Shown here: positions 24,599-32,174 of the stretch, piece after piece
Layout of the letters: each line of letters starts with the position of its first letter
Position numbering within the stretch: the first letter of the stretch is position 1
NCBI RefSeq assembly: GCF_000308575.1
Contig: NZ_BAFZ01000093.1
Coordinates: 46,663 to 110,662 of the forward strand
Direction of reading: 5' to 3'
Length of the DNA stretch: 64,000 nucleotides
From: Nocardia exalbida NBRC 100660
GTDB taxonomy: Bacteria > Actinomycetota > Actinomycetes > Mycobacteriales > Mycobacteriaceae
The notes under the pieces: model-generated
Told to the model about the DNA's origin: nothing
Database searches by the model: none
The model's input: the letters and a program-made list of their open reading frames with translations, nothing else
Program-made: the position numbers and the translations under genes

Positions 24599-25288
24599 GT
24601 GAACGGCAGGACCATCGCACGCGCCGCGGCGGCCGCGGCATCCCTCGGCATCGGCGCGGTGCTGACGTTCTCCGCGCCGGCCGGCGCGGAGCAGAACCAG
24701 GCGCCGGTCGACTCCGGCCTGGCCCATCTGACCGAGATCGCGGGCGCCGACCCGTCCGCCCAGGAGGGCATCGCCGCGCTCACGCGATACGCCGGTTTGA
24801 TCGACGCCGCGCACCTGCGCGAGGTCTCCAGCGTGTTCACGCCGTTCTCCTACGCCGCGCCCACCTTCGGCTGCGGCAGCAACGGGCCGATCACCACGAT
24901 CATCGCGGCCGCGACCACCGACGGGACGGGCAACGGCCGGGACCTGAACGTCGCGCCCGGCGAACTGCGGTTCAGCGCGACACCCTCGCACCCCGGCGCT
25001 CCCCTGGCTTCCGGGCTCGTCGTCGCCTGGGTGAACGTGAACACCGGCGCCAGCGGCCTCGACCCGCTCGACGACGTGACCGAGTACCGCCTGCCGACGC
25101 TGTCCAAGACGGTCGAGAGCGGCCCGGGCACCGTTCTCGCCTCGATGTGGGGCATCATCGACTACCCGTTCGCCCACTGCGTGATGACCCCCACCGTCGG
25201 CCTGTTCACCGTCCCGGACTTCCCGGCTCCGCCGCCCGCGGCACCCCAGCCAGCACCCGCGGTCCCCCAGCCCGCGCCCGCTCCCTAG
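24599..25288 (+). CDS. Secreted protein of unknown function
   Basis: 229 residues from GTG 24599, which has GAGGAG 5 bases upstream. A classical signal peptide (ARAAAAAASLGIGAVLTFSAPAGA, cleavage after AGA) is followed by a domain with two Cys (GCGS and FAHCVM) that could form a disulfide, and a Pro/Ala repeat tail (PAPPPAAPQPAPAVPQPAPAP type). Mycobacteria and nocardiae encode many such small exported proteins. I do not recognise the family. Divergent from the FadE operon and convergent with cysC. Confidence 0.75.
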   Translation: MNGRTIARAAAAAASLGIGAVLTFSAPAGAEQNQAPVDSGLAHLTEIAGADPSAQEGIAALTRYAGLIDAAHLREVSSVFTPFSYAAPTFGCGSNGPITTIIAAATTDGTGNGRDLNVAPGELRFSATPSHPGAPLASGLVVAWVNVNTGASGLDPLDDVTEYRLPTLSKTVESGPGTVLASMWGIIDYPFAHCVMTPTVGLFTVPDFPAPPPAAPQPAPAVPQPAPAP

Positions 25289-25293
25289 CCGGG

Positions 25294-25314
25294 ACCGGCG
25301 CGGCGAACGCCGGT
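25294..25314 (+). terminator. Terminator-like hairpin
   Basis: ACCGGCG, a 7-base loop and CGCCGGT followed by TTTC, 5 bases after the secreted-protein stop. It may also serve the convergent cysC operon. Confidence 0.5.
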
Positions 25315-25360
25315 TTCGGCGAGACGCCCGCCGCACCGCGACGGGATGCCTCGGACGAGG

Positions 25361-25894
25361 TCAGAGAGCCAGTTCGCGGTGGATCCCTTCGGCGATCCGA
25401 GCGGCCGTACCGTCACTCGGCACCACCGTGATATCAGGAGTTCGGGGACGTTCGTAGGGCGAACCGATGCCGGTGAAATCTCGCAACTCGCCACTACGCG
25501 CAGCACGATAGAGATTCTTCGGATCCCGCCTTTCGCACTCCGAAAGCGGAGTGTCGACGAACACTTCGTAGAAGGCGGCTCCGATTTCTTCATGTGCGCG
25601 CCGCGCTCGGCGACGTCCGGCTTCGAACGGACTGATGAGGGCCACCATGACGACCAGTCCGGCATCGGCGAACAAGGCCGCCACCTCGCCGGCGCGTCGT
25701 ACGCTTTCATAGCGATCCGCGTCGGCGAATCCGAGGTCTGAGTTGAGACCGGATCGCAAGCCGTCTCCATCGAGCAGATACGTGGCACGTCCAGCACGTG
25801 TCAGACTCTCGCGCAGCTCCGATGCGATCGTCGTCTTGCCTGCTCCGGACAGGCCGGTGAACCACACTGTCGCGCCTCGGACCCGAGCAGGCAT
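25361..25894 (-). CDS. cysC: Adenylylsulfate (APS) kinase
   Basis: 177 residues, a stand-alone APS kinase. P-loop GLSGAGKTT (14-22), LLDGDGLRSGLNSDLGF (40-56) and the ISPF lid region (87-90) are all present. It phosphorylates APS to PAPS, the sulfuryl donor for sulfotransferases. It is the last gene of the 12-kb minus-strand operon, 69 bases after the MFS stop, with AAAGGAG 8 bases before ATG 25894. A sulfotransferase is encoded in the same operon, so it most likely supplies dedicated PAPS. No ATP sulfurylase is present, so APS must come from elsewhere. Confidence 0.93.
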   Translation of the reverse strand: MPARVRGATVWFTGLSGAGKTTIASELRESLTRAGRATYLLDGDGLRSGLNSDLGFADADRYESVRRAGEVAALFADAGLVVMVALISPFEAGRRRARRAHEEIGAAFYEVFVDTPLSECERRDPKNLYRAARSGELRDFTGIGSPYERPRTPDITVVPSDGTAARIAEGIHRELAL

Positions 25895-25963
25895 CGACAC
25901 TCTCCTTTCCGAAGGAGTGGCGGTGTCCCGGCCTTCGGCTGGAGGTCGCGCCACAGAGCGATA

Positions 25964-27217
25964 TCAGCCGACAGATGGCGGCGTTTCACTTTTGTCCGTC
26001 ACCGCCGCGGGATTTCCGGCTATCGCGGCCGGAAACAGGCGGGAGATGCTCTTCCGATAGACGACGCTCGCGGCGACGAACCCGACTCCCAGCACCAGCC
26101 AGCCGGGTGTGCCGAAACGGGCGACGATGGCGCTGAACAGCGGTGGCCCGGTGATCTGCTGGACGGACATTCCCAACGAGAACGTCGCGATGTACTCCGA
26201 TCGCCGCCCCTCCGGTGCCAGATCGTGCGAGACGACCCATGCCGACGACGTCTGGTAGATCTCTCCTATGGTCAAGGTGCCGATCACCGTGAACAACACC
26301 ACCGCGCCGAGTACCGGCCCGTCCACCTGGGCCATCACTGCCATCAGCAGGCACGAGACCCCCAACGCGATCCCGGCTCGGACCACCGCCGAACGAGCGG
26401 AGCGCACCGAGGCGATCCCCTTGCCGAGCGGAACCTGTAGCAACACCACCAGCAGCGCCCCGATCGTGACGATCAAGGGGATGAACGCGTCGGGCACGTC
26501 TGACCGAGCAGTTGTCCACAACGGCAGTGCGACGATCATCATCGTGGCGTGCAGCCCCAGCATGCCGTTGGCCAGGCCGAGCGCCAGATATCGAACATTC
26601 CGGATCGCGGGCAATCCGCGAGCACGGACCTCGAGGGGCGATTTCTCCAGTGCGCGCAGCCGGTAGACGAGGACGCCACAGATCAGATAGGACGCCGCGT
26701 TGCCCAGGAGCATGATCAAGTAGCCGCTGGTTCCCGCAGCCGCCAGCCCGAGCCCGGCCAGGGCCGACCCCACCATGACTCCGCCGTTCCGCGTCGCGCG
26801 CATCGTCGCCAGAACTGTCGAGCGCTCGAGACCGGTGACGACTATGCCCGCCACCGCCTGATTCACCGGCGGAACGGCCCGCATGATCACTGTTGCCACG
26901 GAAACGGCCACGACGAAACCGAGAACTCCGTCGATGAGCAAGTAACCGCAATACACCACTGCCAACGCGCAGTTGAGCGCCGCCAAGGTGCGCACCGCTC
27001 CGAACCGGTCGGCCGATCCGGCCAAAGGGACACTCGCGAAGATCCCGATTACGGCCGCGACTCCGAGCCCGCCACCCACCACCGCGATCGGTATGTCCAG
27101 GTAGGTGGTGTAGAACAACACCGCACCGGCCAGAAACAACCCGGTACCAGTCGAATTGACCAGCGCGGCGAGCACGAGAACTCGTGCGGATCCGTCGAGG
27201 GACAGCAACGCCTTCAT
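25964..27217 (-). CDS. MFS transporter, probable exporter
   Basis: 417 residues with about 12 hydrophobic segments and the cytoplasmic loop motif GSADRFGAVRT (MFS motif A between helices 2 and 3). ATG 27217 overlaps the stop of the peptide-deformylase-like gene (ATGA). As the only transporter in the operon it is the likely exporter or self-resistance pump for the operon's product. Substrate not predictable. Confidence 0.88.
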   Translation of the reverse strand: MKALLSLDGSARVLVLAALVNSTGTGLFLAGAVLFYTTYLDIPIAVVGGGLGVAAVIGIFASVPLAGSADRFGAVRTLAALNCALAVVYCGYLLIDGVLGFVVAVSVATVIMRAVPPVNQAVAGIVVTGLERSTVLATMRATRNGGVMVGSALAGLGLAAAGTSGYLIMLLGNAASYLICGVLVYRLRALEKSPLEVRARGLPAIRNVRYLALGLANGMLGLHATMMIVALPLWTTARSDVPDAFIPLIVTIGALLVVLLQVPLGKGIASVRSARSAVVRAGIALGVSCLLMAVMAQVDGPVLGAVVLFTVIGTLTIGEIYQTSSAWVVSHDLAPEGRRSEYIATFSLGMSVQQITGPPLFSAIVARFGTPGWLVLGVGFVAASVVYRKSISRLFPAAIAGNPAAVTDKSETPPSVG

Positions 27218-27783
27218 GGCACGGAACCCGCCGCAGTGCGGTCGCCGCCTCCGGAGCAGTCGTGGGGAAGCCGGGGCGAGGCCGCCACACTGCTGGGATC
27301 GGCGCGATCGAGAAGGAGGACGCCGTCGAGATGATCGACTTGATGGGCGACGACCCGGGCCGCGCGGCCGAACAACTCCCAGTCGACGGGTTCCCCTGAA
27401 CTCGTAGTCGCTCGATAGCGAATACGTGCGGAGCGGGCGACCAGCCCGGTCACGCGTGGGATGCTGACGCAGGTTTCATAATCCTCGACCGTCTCCGCAG
27501 CCAGTGGAGTGATCTCCGGGTCGTAGTGCACCACGACTCCGGCTTCCACGCCGGACAGACGACGAACCTGACACATTCCGGTGGTATCCAGCGCTATCAT
27601 TCGCACCGGGGTACCGATCACCGGCGCGGATATGCCCGACCGCTGGTAGCGCGTCAGCGCGGTGCTCAGCCGGGCGGTGATGGCAGCGAGGTCGACGGCA
27701 TCCGATCCCAGGTCTCGCACGAAGGTAGCCGGAACACGAAGAGCGGGCTCGTCGAAATCCATGATTCGAACGTCCTGCGGCAT
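27214..27783 (-). CDS. Peptide-deformylase-like protein with catalytic Glu replaced by Gln
   Basis: 189 residues with the peptide deformylase fold signature in order: GISAPVIG (50-57, for GLAAPQIG), ETCVS (103-107, for EGCLS) and HQVDH (147-151, for HExDH). The three metal ligands C105, H147 and H151 are kept, but the catalytic Glu is Gln148. Known deformylases lose activity with this change, so it probably has a different chemistry, binds metal without turnover, or binds peptide. The start is 3 bases after the PaaK-like stop, whose TGA lies in a GAGGTGA Shine-Dalgarno. A 30-residue polar tail follows the domain. Confidence 0.85.
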   Translation of the reverse strand: MPQDVRIMDFDEPALRVPATFVRDLGSDAVDLAAITARLSTALTRYQRSGISAPVIGTPVRMIALDTTGMCQVRRLSGVEAGVVVHYDPEITPLAAETVEDYETCVSIPRVTGLVARSARIRYRATTSSGEPVDWELFGRAARVVAHQVDHLDGVLLLDRADPSSVAASPRLPHDCSGGGDRTAAGSVP

Positions 27784-27786
27784 CCG

Positions 27787-29139
27787 TCACCTCGCTTCGG
27801 TGAGATGCCGCGCCAGATTCCGCTGATCGATGAACAGGTCGAAGCGTAGCGATTTCCCGCCCTTGGTCAGCAAGTCCTCCAGTTCGACTCGGCGTACCAC
27901 GACCTCCGACAAATTCATCGCGGCGATGATTCGATTCGTATCGAAATCGACGGTCGGCCCGTCGTGCACGATCGACACTTCGACCTTTCCCGGCTCGGTC
28001 TGTCGAACCTGCCATCGGCGCAGTGGAAGCGCTTCGAGGTAGAGCTGTAGGGGTTTGACGTTCATCGGGACACCGTCTCGGTCGGCGATGAAGCCGCGTT
28101 GCCTGCCCTCCAGACCGCGCAATCGTCGGAGTGCCCGTCCACACGCACACGATCGGCCCAGTAGCTCGGCCCGGTCTTCCGGTCGGTACTTGACGAGGAG
28201 CATGGCGGAGTTGATCAAATTGGTCAGCAGCAAGGCACCGTCGGAGTCGAGAGCGATATGCACCCGCTCCTCGTTGACGTGGTAAGTCGCCGCTTCCGCT
28301 GGACACTCCCAAGCCACTTGCCCGAACTCCTGCAATCCGAAGATATCTCGATGCGGCGCATCGAACGTAGCGGCGAGGGCTTTGCGCGTTTGCGAGTCGA
28401 CGGTGTCGCCATGGGTCAGCAACAGCCTGGGATCCGGTATCGACAGTTCACCCGCCGTGATCATGCGGGCCAGCACCAGGACCTCCATCGGCTGCCCCCA
28501 CACGACATCCGGCTGGAAATCGGCGACGAGCTGCTCGACGTATCGCGCATTGGCAGCGGTGACTTTCGCGATGTTGATCCGCAATCGCGTCCAGGTTGCG
28601 GCGTCACCGCTGAAATGCGCCAAGCCGTGCCGCGGGTCGCAGGTGACTCGCAGCGTACGGAAACCCGGTGTGAGCCCGTAAGCATGGAATACCCGCATGG
28701 GCATGGCCACGCCGTTGATCAGATGCGACTCCCCGTGTTCGATGACGACGGGCTCACCGGTAGTGCCGGAGGTCCGAGCCCGCAGCACGTCCACCGAATC
28801 GAGCAATCCGGTACGCAATTCGTGCGGGCGCCGGATCAGATCGGCCTTCCGCAGGACGGGGAGATGGTCGAGAACGGTTCGCGGATCGTCGTTCGCACCG
28901 GTTTCGGCCAGAGCGGCCCGTTGCTCTGCCGTTCCGTGCTCGGCGACCAATGCGAGCAGTTCCCGCAGCCGCGCCTCGGATACGGCCGTGAGCCGATCGA
29001 GATCCCACTCCGTGTGCCGGTACACCGTGTCGTACATTCGCCAACCCTCGGCGACTGCGGCGTACGTGCGAAGTGTCTGATTGTGCCAATAGCGCGGACG
29101 ATCCGCGAGCGCGTCGGTTACCGCCGCGTCTGACCCCAT
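27787..29139 (-). CDS. PaaK/CapK-like adenylate-forming enzyme
   Basis: 450 residues from ATG 29139 (GAAAGG 8 bases upstream; the frame is open further but reads into a palindrome). The AMP-binding P-loop is ARTSGTTGEPV. A Cys-containing CACGR segment followed by LEGRQRGF and DGVPMNVKPLQ matches the C-terminal part of phenylacetate-CoA ligase and CapK relatives. These enzymes adenylate an acid and usually pass it to CoA or another acceptor. First gene after the decapeptide and palindrome. Which acid is activated is unknown. Confidence 0.88.
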   Translation of the reverse strand: MGSDAAVTDALADRPRYWHNQTLRTYAAVAEGWRMYDTVYRHTEWDLDRLTAVSEARLRELLALVAEHGTAEQRAALAETGANDDPRTVLDHLPVLRKADLIRRPHELRTGLLDSVDVLRARTSGTTGEPVVIEHGESHLINGVAMPMRVFHAYGLTPGFRTLRVTCDPRHGLAHFSGDAATWTRLRINIAKVTAANARYVEQLVADFQPDVVWGQPMEVLVLARMITAGELSIPDPRLLLTHGDTVDSQTRKALAATFDAPHRDIFGLQEFGQVAWECPAEAATYHVNEERVHIALDSDGALLLTNLINSAMLLVKYRPEDRAELLGRSCACGRALRRLRGLEGRQRGFIADRDGVPMNVKPLQLYLEALPLRRWQVRQTEPGKVEVSIVHDGPTVDFDTNRIIAAMNLSEVVVRRVELEDLLTKGGKSLRFDLFIDQRNLARHLTEAR

Positions 29140-29164
29140 GAGCCGAACCTTTCGATGACAGGGC

Positions 29165-29196
29165 GGTGTTGGGGGCGCGGCCGCGCCCCCAACACC
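29165..29196 (-). terminator. Perfect 32-bp palindrome after the decapeptide frame
   Basis: GGTGTTGGGGGCGCGG directly followed by its exact complement, 16 bp per arm, no loop. It starts 23 bases after the decapeptide stop and ends 25 bases before the PaaK-like start. As RNA it is a very stable hairpin: a partial terminator, processing stop or attenuator. It separates the upstream sugar genes from the downstream genes. Confidence 0.75.
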
Positions 29197-29219
29197 CTTC
29201 ACGGTCCTGAATCAAACGA

Positions 29220-29252
29220 TCAGGCAGTGGCTTCCTCGGTCACGATGTCCAT
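29220..29252 (-). CDS. Putative ten-residue peptide MDIVTEEATA
   Basis: A ten-codon frame (ATG 29252 to TGA 29220) encodes MDIVTEEATA. GGGGAGGTGA, one of the best Shine-Dalgarno sequences in the window, lies 5 bases before the ATG and contains the stop codon of the UDP-sugar dehydrogenase gene, so the two are coupled. A perfect palindrome follows. Two uses are possible: a RiPP-like scaffold (two Thr, three acidic residues, no Cys) acted on by the operon's enzymes, or a leader peptide that controls the downstream genes. It has no run of one amino acid as classical attenuators do. Far below any gene-caller limit. Confidence 0.5.
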   Translation of the reverse strand: MDIVTEEATA

Positions 29253-29257
29253 GCTTG

Positions 29258-30562
29258 TCACCTCCCCTCGTATCGAACGTCGGCGATCTGCAGCAAGCGA
29301 GCCTGCTGCAATAACGCCGAGTCGTATTGCTCGTGCCGCTGAGCCAGCAGCACGAGATCTGCCGTCGCGATCGCGGATTGCACGTCGGGTTCGACACGCA
29401 AGGCCACGCCATCGACGACAAGCTCTGCGAGGAACGGGTCGTGCATCGACACGACCGCTCCGGCCCTGGCCAGCTCGCGCACGAGCCCGACCGCGGGAGT
29501 ATTCCGAACGTCGACCACATTCGGTTTGTAGGTGAGACCGAGGACGAGGACCCGTGCGCCGGACAACCCCGCGCCGCGGCCCGCCAGCAGCTGAGCGGTC
29601 CGCTCGACCACGTGCCGCGGACGGTCGTCGTTGATCGCTTGGGCACGCTCCACCAAGGTCATCGGCGAGCCGGCGTCACGCGCGGCCGTAGCCAGGTACA
29701 TCGGGTCGACCGGGATGCAATGACCACCGACCCCCGCCCCCGGATAGAAGGCGTGGAAACCGAAAGGCTTGGTAGCCGCGGCCGTGATAGCGGCGCCCGC
29801 GTCTATTCCAGCGGCGGCACAGTAGGCCGCGAACTCGTGCACCAAGGCCAGATTGACCTGCCTATAGGTGTTCTCGAGGATTTTCGCCGCTTCGGCTTCC
29901 GCGAGACCGGGCGCCACGTGGATCGCGCTGACCACTCGTCCATAGAGATCGACCGCCTTACGGGCGCACTCGGCCGTCAAACCGCCTATCACTCTCGGAG
30001 TGTTCGCGGTGGTATAGCTCTTGTTGCCGGGGTCGATTCGCTCAGGGGCGAATGCGAGGTGGAAATCTCGCCCCGCCTGCAACCCGCCGCTCTCCAGCAG
30101 CGTGCGCACCACACCGCCGGTGGCCCCTGGATGAACCGTGGATTCGACCACGATCAATTGCCCGGGCTGCAGATTCTCGGCGACCGTCGTGGCCGCCGAG
30201 ATCAGTGGACCGAGATCGGGCCTGCGGTCCGGCCCGAGCGGCGTCGGCACGCAGATCAGCACGGCGTCACAGGAGCGCAGATCCGAGCCATCCGATGTCA
30301 CGCAGAACGATTCGGCGGCACCGGAAACTCGCTCGTCCGCGACGGTATCCACGGGGCTGCGGCCGGAGCGGAGCAGTGAGCACACCGCCGGATCCGTGTC
30401 GATACCGCACACAGGATGACCGGCTTCCGCGAAGGCCAGCGCCTGGGGCAAACCCACGTAGCCGAGCCCGATTATCCCGATCTTGGCAGCTGTGGACGCA
30501 GCGAGTGCGAGCCCCGTTCCCGTCGTAGTCCGGCGGGCAGCGGGGAGAATACGCGTGTTCAT
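29258..30562 (-). CDS. UDP-sugar 6-dehydrogenase (UDP-N-acetyl-hexosamine type)
   Basis: 434 residues. Rossmann loop GLGYVGLP (32-39), VPTPLGPD, and the catalytic Cys282 in FYPGAGVGGHCIPVDP, as in WecC/WbpA-type enzymes that oxidise UDP-ManNAc or UDP-GlcNAc to the uronic acid with two NAD. The N-terminus carries an extra 25 residues. ATG 30562 overlaps the glycosyltransferase stop (ATGA). Expected to feed an amino-uronic acid to the GT2 enzyme; with the NodB deacetylase this would give a free amino group. Confidence 0.92.
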   Translation of the reverse strand: MNTRILPAARRTTTGTGLALAASTAAKIGIIGLGYVGLPQALAFAEAGHPVCGIDTDPAVCSLLRSGRSPVDTVADERVSGAAESFCVTSDGSDLRSCDAVLICVPTPLGPDRRPDLGPLISAATTVAENLQPGQLIVVESTVHPGATGGVVRTLLESGGLQAGRDFHLAFAPERIDPGNKSYTTANTPRVIGGLTAECARKAVDLYGRVVSAIHVAPGLAEAEAAKILENTYRQVNLALVHEFAAYCAAAGIDAGAAITAAATKPFGFHAFYPGAGVGGHCIPVDPMYLATAARDAGSPMTLVERAQAINDDRPRHVVERTAQLLAGRGAGLSGARVLVLGLTYKPNVVDVRNTPAVGLVRELARAGAVVSMHDPFLAELVVDGVALRVEPDVQSAIATADLVLLAQRHEQYDSALLQQARLLQIADVRYEGR

Positions 30563-31482
30563 CGATTCATCACCACAGCCTCGATATCTGGACAGTCCGG
30601 TAGGCGCTTTCCCTGCGGCGCGAATCCCGGCGAGGTCGCGCCGCTGGACCGAACCGATCTCCCGTTCCGTCTATCCATTCGTCCCGCGGCGTGCACGATG
30701 CTCAACACGCGATTGAATCCGCGCACTGCGGGCGAACTACCGACTCCGCTCGCACGTACCAACTGAATCGCCGTCGGAAAGGCGAGCGGCTGCGGGTGAT
30801 CACGGCCGCTGGACCACGAGTCCAGCATCGCGCGCCGCACCCCCTTGCCGTTTCGATGCGCGATCACCAGCTCGGGCTCGAACTGCGCAGGTGTGCCGCT
30901 GCCCGCGAGTGCTTCGGCGAGGCTGTTGTCTCCGCCGACACCACTGCGCGAGAACCCGCCCACGGATCGGAAGGCAGACGTGAGGATCGCGCTGTTGCCG
31001 CCGGCGAAGAAACTGATGGGATCGCCCGTGGACAATGACCGATAGCGCGCGTCGTAGCGTGCTTGCCGGGCCGAAGAGACCAACCCGTTGTCGAACCGCA
31101 GCACGCGGCCGCTGATCGCTGGTCGCTGCTCGGTGACCGATCCGGCCACGGTAAGCCAGTCTCCGCGCGGAACGGAATCGTCGTCCAGGAATGCCAGGAC
31201 ATCACCGGAAGCGGCTGAAACAGCGCGTGCCCTGCTGCTGCCCGCGCCCATCCGTTCGCGGTTGTACAGAACGACTTTCGGCAGGTCGCTCGCGTAGACG
31301 GATGACAATGCGTCGGGTCGCGTGGACACGTCGTCGATGACAACGAGTTCGTGGAGCGTCACGCCCGGCGTCGAGCCGAGACGCTGCACGCATTCCGTCA
31401 GGCCCGCCAAACAGCGCCGCAAGTCATCCGGCCGATTCCGGGTCGGGATGATCACTGAGATACGTACCACTGCCGTTTCCAT
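30559..31482 (-). CDS. Family 2 glycosyltransferase
   Basis: 307 residues from ATG 31482. Nucleotide-sugar fold: ISVIIPTRNRP at the N-terminus, VVIDD, and FLDDDSVP as the DXD metal motif; then GGNSAILTSAF and a C-terminal helical part. Start is uncertain: GTG 31470 gives a typical MVRISVIIP, and GTG 31455 forms a GTGA overlap with the deacetylase stop but shortens the first strand. No membrane helix is seen, so it acts in the cytosol. GT2 includes enzymes that glycosylate lipid carriers and some that glycosylate peptides. Confidence 0.9.
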   Translation of the reverse strand: METAVVRISVIIPTRNRPDDLRRCLAGLTECVQRLGSTPGVTLHELVVIDDVSTRPDALSSVYASDLPKVVLYNRERMGAGSSRARAVSAASGDVLAFLDDDSVPRGDWLTVAGSVTEQRPAISGRVLRFDNGLVSSARQARYDARYRSLSTGDPISFFAGGNSAILTSAFRSVGGFSRSGVGGDNSLAEALAGSGTPAQFEPELVIAHRNGKGVRRAMLDSWSSGRDHPQPLAFPTAIQLVRASGVGSSPAVRGFNRVLSIVHAAGRMDRRNGRSVRSSGATSPGFAPQGKRLPDCPDIEAVVMNR

Positions 31483-32174
31483 TCTCGAACCAAGGCAGGC
31501 CAGGAGTCGGGATCGTGCGTCGGTAAGTAGGTCCGACGGATTCGATGCGGCGCCGAATCCCATGCCGTGGGCTCGGCTTTGATCGTGCTGAAGCCGAGGA
31601 CATCGGTACCGAGCACCGCGCCCGCCGGTACCAGTCCGTAGGGATACGCGAACAGCGTTGTCGGCTGTCCGGTGCGCTCGGCCAGCGCCGACAACGAGCC
31701 GAGGACCTCCTGCCGGACACTCGGCGCATCCAGGTCGGTGAGCTTCGGATGGGTGCGGGTGTGCGCGGCCAAGAGATGACCCTCGGCACGCATTTCCATC
31801 GCCTGTCGCCAGCTCATGAATTCGGTACCCGGTCCGGACGATTCACCGATGGTCAGTGCGTCGGTGATGCAGAAGAGCGCGATGCGTGTGTCGAACTCGG
31901 CCAGAATCGGTGCGGCGATCTGCCAGTTGTCCCGGTATCCGTCATCGAAGGTGATCAGTACCGACGGCCGGTCGGGCGGGACGAAGCCGGCCCGTACCGT
32001 TCCCGGGTCGAGCGCCGGACCGAACTCCGACAGAACGAGGTCCAACCCCTGACGAAAAGCACCTGGAGTCAAAGCGGTGTAATGCGTCATGTCGGAACAC
32101 ACGTGGTGGAAGTACAACACCAGTGGCCACCCCGACGCCGAACCCACCCGCGGGTCGGCATACGTCCCCGTCAT
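31452..32174 (-). CDS. NodB-type polysaccharide/N-acetyl deacetylase
   Basis: 240 residues from ATG 32174, which shares one base with the stop of the upstream dehydrogenase (TGATG). NodB motifs are complete: TFDDG (75-79) with catalytic and metal Asp, HTRTH (138-142) with the two metal His, and YPYG. No signal peptide, so it should act on a cytosolic substrate such as a glycosylated intermediate. It likely removes an N-acetyl group, fitting with the UDP-N-acetyl-hexosamine dehydrogenase and the GT2 enzyme. Confidence 0.9.
   Translation of the reverse strand: MTGTYADPRVGSASGWPLVLYFHHVCSDMTHYTALTPGAFRQGLDLVLSEFGPALDPGTVRAGFVPPDRPSVLITFDDGYRDNWQIAAPILAEFDTRIALFCITDALTIGESSGPGTEFMSWRQAMEMRAEGHLLAAHTRTHPKLTDLDAPSVRQEVLGSLSALAERTGQPTTLFAYPYGLVPAGAVLGTDVLGFSTIKAEPTAWDSAPHRIRRTYLPTHDPDSWPALVREWKRQWYVSQ

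Noticed and set aside
24395..25336. N-terminal extension of the second FadE to about 700 residues
   Set aside because: The extra part is antisense to the secreted-protein gene; ATG 24394 has a well-spaced ribosome-binding site.
29199..29222. Readthrough of the decapeptide stop to give six more residues
   Set aside because: The TGA is followed shortly by another TGA; there is no selenocysteine element or reason for readthrough.
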